A stretch of DNA of 19,537 nucleotides from the NCBI GenBank assembly GCA_003219495.1, contig QHOZ01000065.1, forward strand, positions 1,152 to 20,688. The letters run 5' to 3'. Shown here piece by piece: positions 8,901 through 16,188 of this stretch. The notes beneath the pieces were generated by a model. It saw only the letters and a program-made list of their open reading frames with translations, did no database searches and had not been told where the DNA came from. Positions within the stretch are counted from its first letter, which is position 1; each line of letters opens with the position of its first letter. Both the position numbers and the translations under genes were made by a program. The DNA comes from Verrucomicrobiota bacterium. Its GTDB lineage: Bacteria > Verrucomicrobiota > Verrucomicrobiae > Chthoniobacterales > UBA10450.

Positions 8901-9177
8901 GTCCGGCTCAACTTCATCTCGATCGCTTCGGTTAACTCCAAATTTCTCACGCGATCTCTCGCTCTCGCTTTTGCTCGCGGGTGTTCTCGGAAATCTGACC
9001 GACCGTCTTCTTTACGGCCACGTGATCGATTTTCTCCTGTTCGATCTTCACATGCCATTCGCGCATCCGTGGCCGGCATTCAACGTGGCCGACTCGTGCA
9101 TTTGCATTGCGGTTGTGTTTTTCGTGATCAATTCTTTTCGCTCCGAAAAGAAGATGCCGGAAACGGCGCAGCCTTAG
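5998..9177 (+). CDS. ileS: Isoleucyl-tRNA synthetase reading in frame into LspA (frame-disrupted C-terminus)
   Basis: A 1059-codon ORF. Residues 1-848 are a class Ia isoleucyl-tRNA synthetase, which charges tRNA-Ile with isoleucine in the cytoplasm. Visible signatures are FANGDVHMGT (HIGH-type box, His67-Thr70), GWDCHGLPIE, the editing-domain motifs TTPWTLP (230-236) and GTGAVHIAPGHGEDDY, DVWIDSGVSH, EATDQHRGWFQSS, and KISKS (594-598, KMSKS-type). Homology in this frame stops at EELEEFFI (about 848). The next 39 codons look like no IleS, and then LspA begins in the same frame at codon 888. The missing IleS tail, a C-x2-C...C-x2-C zinc knuckle, is encoded in the +1 frame at 8537-8662 and ends at a TGA overlapping the lspA ATG. 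Normal architecture would therefore be ileS followed by lspA with a 4-base overlap. A small deletion or a sequence error has joined them. No clear ribosome binding site is seen. IleS identity is certain; the true C-terminus is not. Confidence 0.9.
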   Translation: MPEKNYKDTLKLPRTDFPMKANLTTREPELLKNWNESRLYQRIQESRKDRELFVLHDGPPFANGDVHMGTALNKVLKDFVVKSQTMLGKRAPYVPGWDCHGLPIEYKVVKESRDLSPLEVRKRCDAFARKYVDLQREQFKRLGVLGDWEHPYLTLDPKYEAEILRAFAVFVEKNLVYQSKKPVFWSTGAQTALAEAEVEYQERDDTSVYVKFPITSGDWKDQASVAIWTTTPWTLPANLAIAVDPKEIYVVQEFRRDGTSEKLLLADKLVPQFVANTKFEPTGEPLASFPGSKIDKINARHPFLDREAIVLTADFVTMDTGTGAVHIAPGHGEDDYRLGREHKLPILSPVDDHGKLTDEAGVPSLIGKYVFDANKDVVNLLRDRGNLLAAQNFHHSYPYCWRSKTPIIFRNVEQFFIRIDDLRPRALEAIHKEVRWIPAWGENRIAGTVESRPDWVISRQRSWGVPLPVFYSADGKPILDSNVIRKLADLVAERGSNVWFELSDVDLAKQLGLPEGTTKRNDTIDVWIDSGVSHRAVCALHPELRDPADMYLEATDQHRGWFQSSLMTSIALNDRAPYKSCVTHGFVVDLDGKKISKSSTYDKPMDAGHFVNKHGADLVRLWASSIDYTADVPFSEEMFTRLGDTYRRIRNTLRILLGNLHDFSMEGAAPSTPTLADRWILERLDQVIRDCRAAYEAFEFHKVYHVLNHFCAVDLSSLYIDITKDRMYCDAPDSSRRRATQAAMREIFTALCQLLAPVLAFTAEEAWGYANAGRSVHIEEFPVAQDRHRGTAETVDELLRLRGVIGQAIEKARQDKLIGNALEAAVVLRSNSKATGELSKEELEEFFIERDEDRLSKVRPLLASSRTRWQKQNTSRLVRSVRESRHSMKYIFVISLPLYLLDRLTKYLVLHSIEPDQPVVVVPNFFHLVNITNSGAAFGSFKNNNTFFIAISVVALLFALVLLLGRHESGSTSSRSLRLTPNFSRDLSLSLLLAGVLGNLTDRLLYGHVIDFLLFDLHMPFAHPWPAFNVADSCICIAVVFFVINSFRSEKKMPETAQP
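8537..8662 (+). other. Out-of-frame IleS C-terminal zinc-knuckle coding segment
   Basis: Read in the +1 frame relative to the ileS ORF, this stretch gives SSVTKTAYQKCARCWRHR, then a spacer containing VGK, then HPDLCDRCEKVV and a TGA at 8660-8662. The four cysteines (codons at 8570, 8579, 8630, 8639) form the zinc-binding finger that normally ends bacterial IleS and is needed for tRNA charging in E. coli. The frame is undamaged from here to its stop, and that stop overlaps the lspA start as ATGA. The break must lie at about 8531-8552. Compared with usual IleS proteins, a short linker between EEFFI and the finger also appears to be missing. Confidence 0.88.
8659..9177 (+). CDS. lspA: Lipoprotein signal peptidase (signal peptidase II)
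   Basis: Starting at the ATG at 8659 the protein is 172 residues, the usual length for LspA. This inner-membrane aspartyl protease removes the signal peptide from diacylated prolipoproteins. Conserved blocks are present: LDRLTK (Asp15), NITNSGAAFG (43-52), GNLTDRLLYGHVIDFL (111-126) and WPAFNVADS (138-146). The catalytic aspartates are expected at Asp124 (HVIDFL) and Asp145 (VADS). Hydrophobic segments are seen at about 3-15, 60-78, 100-112 and 143-160. The ATG overlaps the TGA of the restored ileS frame (ATGA), pointing to translational coupling. As the sequence stands, lspA is also the in-frame tail of the ileS ORF, so a fusion protein could be made. No separate Shine-Dalgarno sequence is evident. 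Confidence 0.93.
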   Translation: MKYIFVISLPLYLLDRLTKYLVLHSIEPDQPVVVVPNFFHLVNITNSGAAFGSFKNNNTFFIAISVVALLFALVLLLGRHESGSTSSRSLRLTPNFSRDLSLSLLLAGVLGNLTDRLLYGHVIDFLLFDLHMPFAHPWPAFNVADSCICIAVVFFVINSFRSEKKMPETAQP

Positions 9178-9229
9178 CGGCGCTCGACGTCCGATTCGCG
9201 AAGCAGAGCGGGGCGGCTACAATGTCGGC

Positions 9230-10561
9230 GTGAACATTTCGCCGATGGAAACGACCGCGCGCGCAATCGCGCAGCGGCTTAGCGAGCGCGGGCACGCCGC
9301 GTACTTCGCGGGCGGTTCCGTACGCGACATGGTGCGCGGCTTGCCCGCGAAAGATTTCGACATTGCGACCGATGCGACGCCCGAGATGGTGCAGAAAATT
9401 TTTCCGCGGACTTACGCGGTCGGCGCGCACTTCGGCGTCGTTGTGGTGGTTGAGAACGAATTGAACTTTGAAGTCGCGACTTTTCGTTCGGACGGCGCCT
9501 ACATCGATCATCGTCATCCGGTCGACGTTCGATTTTCTTCGCCCGAAGAAGATGCCAAGCGCCGCGATTTCACGATCAACGGAATGTTTTTCGATCCGGA
9601 GAAAAACGAAGTCATCGATTTTGTCGGTGGCCGGGCCGATTTGGAAAAGAGAGTTGTCCGCGCGATCGGCGACGCAGCCGCGCGCTTCGGCGAAGACCGG
9701 CTGCGAATGCTGCGGGCAGTGCGCTTCGCGACAGTTCTCGATTACAAGATCGACAACGGAACGTGGGACGCGCTCGTCGCGAATGCGGCATCGATAAACG
9801 AGATCAGCGCGGAACGCATTCGCGAAGAGTTGGTGAAAATTTTTGTGTCGTCGAATCGCGTGCGCGGTTGGGAGTTGCTCGATCAAAGCGGATTGATGCG
9901 CACGATTTTGCCAGAGCTCGACGCGATGAAAGGCTGTTTGCAGCCGGAACAATTTCATCCCGAAGGCGACGTGTTTCAGCACACGAAGCTGATGCTGGGA
10001 TTGTTGCCGGAGGAAGTTTCCGCGCCCCTCGTCCTATCGGTTTTGTTTCACGACGTCGGTAAACCGGTGACCGCGACGGTCGATGAGACGGGACGGATTC
10101 GTTTCAACGAACACGATCGCATCGGCGCGGCGATGACGGAATCGATCATGGAACGATTGCGGTTTTCGCGGGCGGAAATCGACGCGGTGGTCGAGATGGT
10201 GCGGCAACACATGGTTTTCAAAGACGTGCCGAAGATGCGCGTAGCGAAACTGAAACGGTTCATGGCGCGTCCGACATTTGGGGAAGAGCTCGAGCTGCAT
10301 CGGGTCGATTGCGCGAGCAGTCACGGAATGATGGACAATTATGAATTCCTTTTGCAGAAGCGCGAAGAGTTCGCGAACGAGCCGATCATTCCGCCGCCGC
10401 TCGTGCGCGGGAACGATTTGATCGCGATGGGAATGAAGCCGGGACCGAAGTTCGGCGAGATTCTCGAAGCGGTTGAAACGCGGCAGCTCGAAGGCGCATT
10501 GAAAGATCGACAGCAAGCGCTCGATTGGGTGAAAAGCGAATACGCGGAAACCACCAAGTGA
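9230..10561 (+). CDS. cca: CCA-adding enzyme / poly(A) polymerase family nucleotidyltransferase with HD domain
   Basis: A 443-residue class II nucleotidyltransferase that would add or repair the 3' CCA (or A) of tRNAs. Motifs in order: AGGSVRD (27-33), metal-binding DFD (42-44), RRDFTINGM (111-119), GEDRLRMLRAVRFA (154-167, nucleotide-recognition region), and an HD-superfamily phosphohydrolase-type domain from about 245 with FHDVGKP (His274-Asp275). HD domains in this family often give phosphatase or phosphodiesterase activity towards tRNA ends. The start used is a GTG at 9230; an ATG at 9245 would remove only five residues, and neither has a good ribosome binding site. It lies 52 bases after lspA and is probably co-transcribed. 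CCA-adding, A-adding and poly(A) polymerase enzymes cannot be told apart from motifs alone, so the symbol is provisional. Confidence 0.88.
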   Translation: MNISPMETTARAIAQRLSERGHAAYFAGGSVRDMVRGLPAKDFDIATDATPEMVQKIFPRTYAVGAHFGVVVVVENELNFEVATFRSDGAYIDHRHPVDVRFSSPEEDAKRRDFTINGMFFDPEKNEVIDFVGGRADLEKRVVRAIGDAAARFGEDRLRMLRAVRFATVLDYKIDNGTWDALVANAASINEISAERIREELVKIFVSSNRVRGWELLDQSGLMRTILPELDAMKGCLQPEQFHPEGDVFQHTKLMLGLLPEEVSAPLVLSVLFHDVGKPVTATVDETGRIRFNEHDRIGAAMTESIMERLRFSRAEIDAVVEMVRQHMVFKDVPKMRVAKLKRFMARPTFGEELELHRVDCASSHGMMDNYEFLLQKREEFANEPIIPPPLVRGNDLIAMGMKPGPKFGEILEAVETRQLEGALKDRQQALDWVKSEYAETTK

Positions 10562-10568
10562 AAAAGAA

Positions 10569-10600
10569 CAGGCGTTCAACGCGTGCGCGCTGAACGCCTG
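10569..10600 (-). terminator. Intrinsic terminator between convergent genes, oriented for the minus-strand gene
   Basis: A perfect 10-bp inverted repeat, CAGGCGTTCA (10569-10578) and TGAACGCCTG (10591-10600), encloses a 12-base loop that can pair further internally. On the minus strand it is followed by TTCTTTTT, a proper U-rich tail, so it should end transcription of the gene at 10627-14358. On the plus strand, where it follows the cca stop by eight bases, the tail (CCTATTCCC) is poor, although the hairpin may still protect the mRNA end. Confidence 0.75.
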
Positions 10601-10626
10601 CCTATTCCCTTACTAATTAATTCGCG

Positions 10627-13600
10627 TTAGTCGGTAATTGTTACAGTTGCGGAAGGTGCTTTGACTTTCTTGGCCTTTTTGCCGGTCGCGCCTCCGAAGG
10701 TATAACCGGATCCGGGCTGCAGAGTCATGATCACGGTTTCGCCCTTCTTCTCTTTCACGCCATCTGCAATGGCGTTGAGGGTAATGCTGGCCGCGCTTTG
10801 GCCAGCCGGAATCAACACTTGGGTTAGATTCGTGCTCAGGCTGTAGTCTGTTCCTGGACTTGCCTTACCTCCCACCACGAAAGCGACCAGTGTGTCTTGC
10901 GACACCGGCTGATCGGCCGAGATCGTGTAGACCGCGCTCGAGCCTTCATGGATTTGCGCCGGTGAAACGCTCAACCTGACGGTTGAAAGACCGTTGCCCG
11001 GCGTGGGTGTTGGGGTCGGTGTGAATCCAGGCGTCGGCGTCGGAGTTGCTGTCGGCGTAACTGTAGGCGTAGGCGTAGGAGTCGGCACCGGTGTAGCAGT
11101 CGGCGTAGGTGTCGCAGTTGGCGACGGAGTAGGTGTAGGGCTCGGCGCTGCATCGACACTAATTACGGCCGAGACACCGTTCACGCTCTGCATCCCGCGT
11201 GAGTCGGTGACAGTAAGTGACGCGGCGTAAGTGCACGGCCCGCTACCACACGCCTGGTTGTGATAATAGGTATGTGTGACTTGTGAGTTCGAGGTTGTGA
11301 CACTCGGTGAACCATCGCCGAAGCTGAGCGTGTAGGAAGCGATCGTGTCCGGCGGAAAGGCGGTATCAGGATCGAATGACCCACTGCCGTCTAAGGTAGC
11401 GACGAATCCATCCGTGCCTGAAGTCGGATTCACCGTCAATGCGGCAACTGGCGGATTGTTCGGTCGCGTGCAGACGGCCCAGCTCTGACCCGCGCCGCTG
11501 TGATCGACGCCTTGGTCATTGTCCGGTGCGCGATCTGCAGGGCGGATCCAGTAGGTGTAAGGACCGCCCGGGGCCCCTTCAGCGGTGAAGATTATCGCAT
11601 ACGGACTGCGAACGGCCGGCGTTTCGCCGCTGTCGTCATAAACCGGAATTTTCGGAGCGGGTTCAGACGCTGCATGCAGTTCACCGACCGGAACATCGAC
11701 CGTAATCGTTCCGTTCACTCCCGGATTGAATGTGCCGGTGGTGCTGGTCGTCCCGTTAGGGAAACTGTCGCTTGGCGCGTCGTATTCTCCCCAGCCGTAG
11801 ACAACAGTGTCTCCGGCGCTGACCTGCGCTTCGGTGGCGTAAGTCTTTCCGTTGGGAGCAATCCAGGCTACGCGATAAATCATGAAGGCGTTGCCAGGCG
11901 CCGGCGTGCTGCTGAGATTCGCGATACTCGTTACCGTCGTAATCGTAGTAAGAGGATTATCGGCGGAGAATGAAACCGCGCTGATGTCCACGTTGTCGAC
12001 CGGACCCTGCGCGCCTGGGGCAGGGTTGAGCGCATCGCCAACGTTGTCAGTGATTACATTTAGTCCACTGCACGAAGTAACTACGTTCGCCGGAATAGTT
12101 ACCACTTTGAGATCAACCTCATTGCTTGGTAGACCGGTGCCCGCCGAGTTAATCGCCTGCACGAAGTAGTAGTAGTCACTCACTGCAGGATCGACAGTTC
12201 TGTCGACGAAGCTAGTCTTAGTCGTAGTTGTTCCGATTGGCGTAGGTGACTCGCTTCCTGAGGCGGTTCCGCGGAATACTTGATACTTTGTAATATCTGC
12301 GCCGCCATTGTCTGGAGCTTTCCAGGTGAGATATGCGGCGGTAGCGTCGCGCTCCCCAGAGAGACAGGCGGGCTTCGGAGGCAGAGCACCGATCGTGTCG
12401 GTGTTTGCGTCGTTGCTCTCGAATATTGATTTACCACCGGTCTGGCGTGCGACTCGCATGAAACCGACGAAATCGTTCGGGCCGGTGCCGGCGATACAAC
12501 CGGTGCTCACGCAACCGTCGCTGTAGCCGTAAAGAACTCGGCCTTTGTCGTCGACGGTGATTTCGTTGAAGTCGAGAAGATTGCGCTGAAGATTGCTACC
12601 ACCTGACTGCCAGACACCGGTCTTGCTTTGCACCGGATCGTTCGGCGTGGCATTGACCGTGGTCCAGTTTTTACCGCCGTCGTAAGTAGTCGCGATAAAG
12701 GCGAACCAGCGGCCCGGATAACTCAGGGCCTGATAATCGCCCGGGACATCCGAGCCGATGAAGCCCACTGCGGCGCGTCCTGAGCTGCCGCCGACCGCTT
12801 CAATCTCAACCGCGTTGACGATTCCATGAGTCGCTCCAAGATCGAAGTTGTTCGTCCAGGTAATTACGTTACTCACCGCATCGAGGTGACCTACTTGGAC
12901 ACGAGCGTGACCTTCCGGTGGTTGTCCTTGAGCCACTGGCTCGTTATTTATGTAAGCGTAGTAGACCGTGCTGTCGGAATCGATCGCAATGGATGGATCC
13001 GCGCCGGGTCGTTGTGAGAAAGCGCCGGGCACTTGAAAGAGATGCCAGGTGATGCCGCCGTCTGTGCTAAATGCACCGCCTTGTTGGCCGCTGCACTGCG
13101 GAATAGGCAACCAAACCGCGCCATCGGGAGCGACGTGGATGTGACCATGCAAGCCACCACACATTCCGTTAGGCGCGCTAGAGCCTTGGCCGGTGTAAGC
13201 GACAGTCGAAGGTCCGTAACTCACACCGAGATCATCGCTACGGTAACATTCCGCTGGGCCGACAATGTCTTGCGAGCAATAGTAAACCGCTTGCCCCTGG
13301 TTTAGCGGAGTATTGAGGGCGCTGAGAAGAGCCGGGTAAGGTCCAGTGCCGATCGACTCATGATCGGCTCCGCCGTTCGGCGCGGCGATGCCGAATGGAG
13401 TCCAACTGTCGCCGTCGTTGTCCGAGTAAGCGTAAACAGCGTTTGCACCGACGGTGGAGTTAGAAGCGAAAGTGCGGCCGCTCTTTTGATCCGTCCAAAG
13501 AATCGGATCCAGACCGAACGCGACCGTGCTATCTGATTTATCTTCCCACAAAGCTTCGCAGCACGCAGGTTGCGCCGGAGTGAGTAACTCTGGTGGAGTT

Positions 13601-14358
13601 AAACGCCAGACCGGTCCGTCATTCATTGTCATGATGCGACCGCTCTTTGGATTGAAACCAATATTAAACTCACCGCTCTTTGATTTCGCAGAGCCGGGAG
13701 GAGCGTAGAAATTTTGAAAACGCGGCTGACCAGGCACTGTCGGGTCAGCGCCCCCGAAAGTAGCGCTGCCGGTGCTGCCGCCTGTGATTAACTCAGCCGA
13801 TACCGTGACCGTTTCGCCGGTCGGAGTGTAGGGAACGACTTTGATCGTGTAATTGTGAGTTCCTTCGGAAACGGGAATCGTCGCGATCTCCGGATTCGCA
13901 CCGCTGGCCGATTGAAAATCCGCTGCCTGTCCACCGTTTGTCTTAGTACAATCGGGAGTCGGACAATCGGTTCGGGGATTTTGGTAAACGTAAAGATCGT
14001 AATCGGCTTTGCCGGAATTTCCGGTAGGAGTCCAACTCAAAGTCACTTTGATGGACGCGCCGGGATGTTCAGTCGAAAAGCCCGCTGGTAAATCCGTGGT
14101 TAATGCAAAGTCGTCACAAGGCTGTGCAGGATTATTGCACTCCGGGCCCTGATCGACTTCGATGACCGGTGTTGCGTTCACGACGAAGAACGGACCAGCG
14201 GTGTAGGTCGCGGACGGCATGTTCGGAGTGATGGTGCCGTTCGACGGTGTCGAAGCGAAACTCCACATGCCGAAAAAGCCACTCGCAACGAAAAGTAAAA
14301 ACGCGGCAAAGACGCGCGGGCTGACCAAGCCCGGTTGGGAATCACGATTTGTTTTCAT
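10627..14358 (-). CDS. Secreted sialidase-like protein with Fn3, PKD, Thr/Pro linker and Calx-beta modules
   Basis: A 1243-residue exported protein. A signal peptide covers about residues 1-36 (hydrophobic [14 protein letters not shown]). An N-terminal beta-rich domain (about 45-200; [17 protein letters not shown]) resembles pre-peptidase/Fn3-like modules. The propeller (about 210-650) has Asp boxes [26 protein letters not shown] and TTYDGGKNW. Fn3 follows (about 657-752; [18 protein letters not shown]), then an unassigned domain, a PKD domain (about 966-1070; FGDGSPS, SLTVTDS), a Thr/Pro linker (1072-1120) and a Calx-beta domain (to the end; [12 protein letters not shown]). The propeller shares blocks with gene 1: YYCSQDI, HGH followed by VAPDG, and NLLDF before GRVL-GY-DGC. 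No Shine-Dalgarno sequence is visible. A terminator follows the gene. Surface or extracellular carbohydrate or protein binding is plausible; catalysis is unproven. Confidence 0.9.
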   Translation of the reverse strand: MKTNRDSQPGLVSPRVFAAFLLFVASGFFGMWSFASTPSNGTITPNMPSATYTAGPFFVVNATPVIEVDQGPECNNPAQPCDDFALTTDLPAGFSTEHPGASIKVTLSWTPTGNSGKADYDLYVYQNPRTDCPTPDCTKTNGGQAADFQSASGANPEIATIPVSEGTHNYTIKVVPYTPTGETVTVSAELITGGSTGSATFGGADPTVPGQPRFQNFYAPPGSAKSKSGEFNIGFNPKSGRIMTMNDGPVWRLTPPELLTPAQPACCEALWEDKSDSTVAFGLDPILWTDQKSGRTFASNSTVGANAVYAYSDNDGDSWTPFGIAAPNGGADHESIGTGPYPALLSALNTPLNQGQAVYYCSQDIVGPAECYRSDDLGVSYGPSTVAYTGQGSSAPNGMCGGLHGHIHVAPDGAVWLPIPQCSGQQGGAFSTDGGITWHLFQVPGAFSQRPGADPSIAIDSDSTVYYAYINNEPVAQGQPPEGHARVQVGHLDAVSNVITWTNNFDLGATHGIVNAVEIEAVGGSSGRAAVGFIGSDVPGDYQALSYPGRWFAFIATTYDGGKNWTTVNATPNDPVQSKTGVWQSGGSNLQRNLLDFNEITVDDKGRVLYGYSDGCVSTGCIAGTGPNDFVGFMRVARQTGGKSIFESNDANTDTIGALPPKPACLSGERDATAAYLTWKAPDNGGADITKYQVFRGTASGSESPTPIGTTTTKTSFVDRTVDPAVSDYYYFVQAINSAGTGLPSNEVDLKVVTIPANVVTSCSGLNVITDNVGDALNPAPGAQGPVDNVDISAVSFSADNPLTTITTVTSIANLSSTPAPGNAFMIYRVAWIAPNGKTYATEAQVSAGDTVVYGWGEYDAPSDSFPNGTTSTTGTFNPGVNGTITVDVPVGELHAASEPAPKIPVYDDSGETPAVRSPYAIIFTAEGAPGGPYTYWIRPADRAPDNDQGVDHSGAGQSWAVCTRPNNPPVAALTVNPTSGTDGFVATLDGSGSFDPDTAFPPDTIASYTLSFGDGSPSVTTSNSQVTHTYYHNQACGSGPCTYAASLTVTDSRGMQSVNGVSAVISVDAAPSPTPTPSPTATPTPTATPVPTPTPTPTVTPTATPTPTPGFTPTPTPTPGNGLSTVRLSVSPAQIHEGSSAVYTISADQPVSQDTLVAFVVGGKASPGTDYSLSTNLTQVLIPAGQSAASITLNAIADGVKEKKGETVIMTLQPGSGYTFGGATGKKAKKVKAPSATVTITD
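10999..11145 (-). repeat. Low-complexity repeat encoding a 49-residue Thr/Pro linker
   Basis: This stretch encodes 49 residues made almost entirely of Thr-Pro steps, with occasional Ala, Ser, Val and one Gly-Phe. It joins the PKD and Calx-beta domains of the secreted protein. Codons vary (CCG, CCT, CCA, ACG, ACA, ACT), so the repeat is kept at protein level and is not a fresh DNA expansion. Such linkers are extended spacers between exported modules. Confidence 0.85.
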
Positions 14359-14558
14359 GTTGAGGTAAGAATCGAAAATCCGAAGAAAACGGTCGTATCG
14401 ACTTGAATCCTACTGACTAAGGAAAATTCTTATCCGCATGTCGGGCCTTGGCGGAATGCGACATTGCCGGGAAAGCAGCGCGGTGCTCGGCGCGTTTTTG
14501 GAACTCGTCGAATCGAACGAGCGATTGCTTTGACATCGCAGATCGAGTGACGAACATC

Positions 14559-14562
14559 GGAG
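14559..14562 (+). promoter_or_regulatory. Ribosome binding site for the GT5 gene
   Basis: GGAG lies four bases before the ATG at 14567 (slightly close but usable). It is the clearest Shine-Dalgarno sequence in the window and supports that start. The rest of the 208-base divergent region 14359-14566 must hold promoters for both flanking genes, but I see no convincing -35/-10 pair. Confidence 0.5.
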
Positions 14563-14566
14563 ACGG

Positions 14567-16018
14567 ATGAAAATTCTAATGATCAGCGCTGAGGGACCGC
14601 CGATGTTGCACGCCGGCGCGCTGATCGACGTGATGGATGCGCTGCCGCACGAATTACGCACGCGCGGTCACGAAGTTGCAGTCGCGTTGCCGTATTACCG
14701 CGAGATTCGCGAGAACGTCGCCTTCAAGGAGGAAGACACCGGCGTGACTGTCGATGTTCGCGTCGGCGAAAAAACTTACATCGCCGAGTATTTGCAGGGT
14801 CACACCGCGAGCGGCGTGCAGTTGTTCTTCATTCGCTGCGACGAATTCTTTGATCGCGAGGGAATTTACGGCGAGCACGGTAAGCCTTACGAAGACAATG
14901 CGGAGCGTTTTGTTTTTTTCAGCAAAGCCGCGGTGGAATTGGCGCGGCGATTAACCCCGAGCCCGCAAGTTCTTCATCTGCACGACTGGCCCGCCGCGCT
15001 GGTGCCGGTTTACGTGAAGGCGCACCGGCTTCCGTTTTCCACCGTGCTCACAATCCATCACCTCGCGGAGCAGGGAAGCTTTTGGGGATTGGATTTTCGC
15101 CTAACGAATCTTCCGGAGCGTTTCTTCACCCTCCGTGGCGTGGAGTTTTTCGGGAAGCTGAATTTTCTCAAAGGCGGGATTTTGTTTGCCGATCGCGTGA
15201 CGACGGTGAGTGAGCGTCATCGCCGCGAGATTCAAACGCCGGAGTTCGGTTGCGGACTCGACATCGTCCTGCGCGAAAACGCGCACAAGCTCAGCGCTAT
15301 TCTTCACGGCGCCGATTATTCGAAATGGAATCCCGCGGACGATAAGCTATTGCCCGCGAACTACACGCCGGATGAGCGGTGGGGAAAACAACTCTGCCGC
15401 GACGCTTTATTGAATGGCTTGCGTTTGGATGGCGCGCCGCGCGGCCCGGTGTTCGGAATGGTGACGCGCGTCGTTGGCGAAAAAGGCTTCGATATTCTGG
15501 TGCCGGTGCTCGATCGCATTCTGGCCGACGACGTTCGCGTCGTCATTCTCGGCGAGGGCGATCTAAAATATGAATCCGCCCTGGCGATGACCGCACGCAA
15601 ATTCCCGCACAAGTTCGCTTACCGCGACAGTTACGATGAAAAAAGCGCGCACGTTTTCGAAGCGGGCATGGACATCAGTTTGATTCCATCGCGATTCGAA
15701 CCGGCTGGTTTGAGCGCGATGTACAGTTTGAAATACGGCACACTCCCGGTCGCGCGCGCCACTGGTGGAATTCAAGAGATCATCGAAGATTATGATCCCT
15801 GGAGCGACAGCGGTTACGGATTCCTCTGCTACGAATACTCGACCGAAGCGTTCTGGGACGCGATCAAACGCGCGCGCGAGATTTTTGAGGAGCCGGAACT
15901 TTGGGGAAGATTGATGGACCGCGCGATGGCGAGGAATTTCTCGTGGTCAACCGCGGCCAGGAGCTACGAAAAGCTTTACCACGAGATCCTCGGCCAGTCC
16001 GAAGCTGAGGCGGCATAA
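14567..16018 (+). CDS. glgA: GT5 glycogen synthase-like glucosyltransferase with altered KTGGL motif
   Basis: A 483-residue protein of normal GlgA length with a GT-B fold; known members extend alpha-1,4-glucan from ADP- or UDP-glucose in the cytoplasm. Family blocks: MKILMISAEGPP, LHLHDWPAALVPVY, TIHHLAEQG, GKLNFLKGGILFADRVTTVS, HGADYSKWNP, TRVVGEKGFD and SRFEPAGLSAMYSLKYGTLPVARATGG followed by EDYDP. The nucleotide-sugar motif near the N-terminus reads HAGAL (15-19) where E. coli GlgA has KTGGL, so the substrate-contacting lysine is a histidine. EPCGLTQ is changed to EPAGLSA. The EKG lysine and the catalytic-cleft glutamate (EPAG) remain. It could be a lineage form of glycogen synthase or a paralogue with another acceptor or donor. 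No glgB, glgC or glgP is nearby. The start is supported by GGAG four bases upstream. Confidence 0.85.
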   Translation: MKILMISAEGPPMLHAGALIDVMDALPHELRTRGHEVAVALPYYREIRENVAFKEEDTGVTVDVRVGEKTYIAEYLQGHTASGVQLFFIRCDEFFDREGIYGEHGKPYEDNAERFVFFSKAAVELARRLTPSPQVLHLHDWPAALVPVYVKAHRLPFSTVLTIHHLAEQGSFWGLDFRLTNLPERFFTLRGVEFFGKLNFLKGGILFADRVTTVSERHRREIQTPEFGCGLDIVLRENAHKLSAILHGADYSKWNPADDKLLPANYTPDERWGKQLCRDALLNGLRLDGAPRGPVFGMVTRVVGEKGFDILVPVLDRILADDVRVVILGEGDLKYESALAMTARKFPHKFAYRDSYDEKSAHVFEAGMDISLIPSRFEPAGLSAMYSLKYGTLPVARATGGIQEIIEDYDPWSDSGYGFLCYEYSTEAFWDAIKRAREIFEEPELWGRLMDRAMARNFSWSTAARSYEKLYHEILGQSEAEAA

Positions 16019-16024
16019 TTACCT

Positions 16025-16046
16025 GGCTCCAGTGGGGCCTTCTTCT
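16025..16046 (+). terminator. Possible weak terminator after the GT5 gene
   Basis: GGCTCC and GGGGCC (one G-T pair) can form a 6-bp stem with an AGT loop at 16025-16039, followed by the pyrimidine-rich TTCTTCT. It sits seven bases after the stop codon. The stem is short and the tail is interrupted by C, so termination may be partial or absent. Confidence 0.3.
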
Positions 16047-16067
16047 CGCAGGAGCGCAAATTTTTAT

Positions 16068-16173
16068 CGCGAAGAGGGGTCGATCTTAGGGTAGAGTCCG
16101 TCCCCTCGCGGTGAAACGGCTGTGAGCCGAAGCACTCGCGAATAAATGTGTAAGCTCGCCGTCCAAAAACGGC
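16068..16173 (+). promoter_or_regulatory. Structured leader with competing hairpins upstream of the GT-C gene
   Basis: Two stems share bases and cannot form together. Stem 1 pairs CGCG-(AAG)-AGGGG (16068-16079) with CCCCTCGCG (16102-16110). Stem 2 pairs TCGCGGTG (16106-16113) with CAC-T-CGCGA (16133-16141) around an inner stem CGGCT/AGCCG (16117-16121 and 16125-16129). A third small hairpin, GCCGT/ACGGC (16158-16173), lies 15 bases before the ATG at 16189. The layout resembles an attenuator or riboswitch-type switch, but I recognise no known class. The pairing was done by eye with no energy calculation. Confidence 0.35.
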
Positions 16174-16188
16174 ACATCACTCTAGTTT

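Noticed and set aside
9128..9982. A 284-codon minus-strand ORF opposite the cca gene
   Set aside because: It is antisense to the GGSVRD/DFD/RRDFTINGM motifs of the nucleotidyltransferase and has no recognisable domain of its own.
10999..11145. CRISPR array or DNA-level tandem repeat
   Set aside because: There are no regular repeats with spacers; it is in-frame coding for a Thr/Pro linker with varied codons.
14410..14661. A small minus-strand ORF in the divergent region before the GT5 gene
   Set aside because: It overlaps the GT5 start, which has a good ribosome binding site and family N-terminus; its translation shows no domain or signal peptide.
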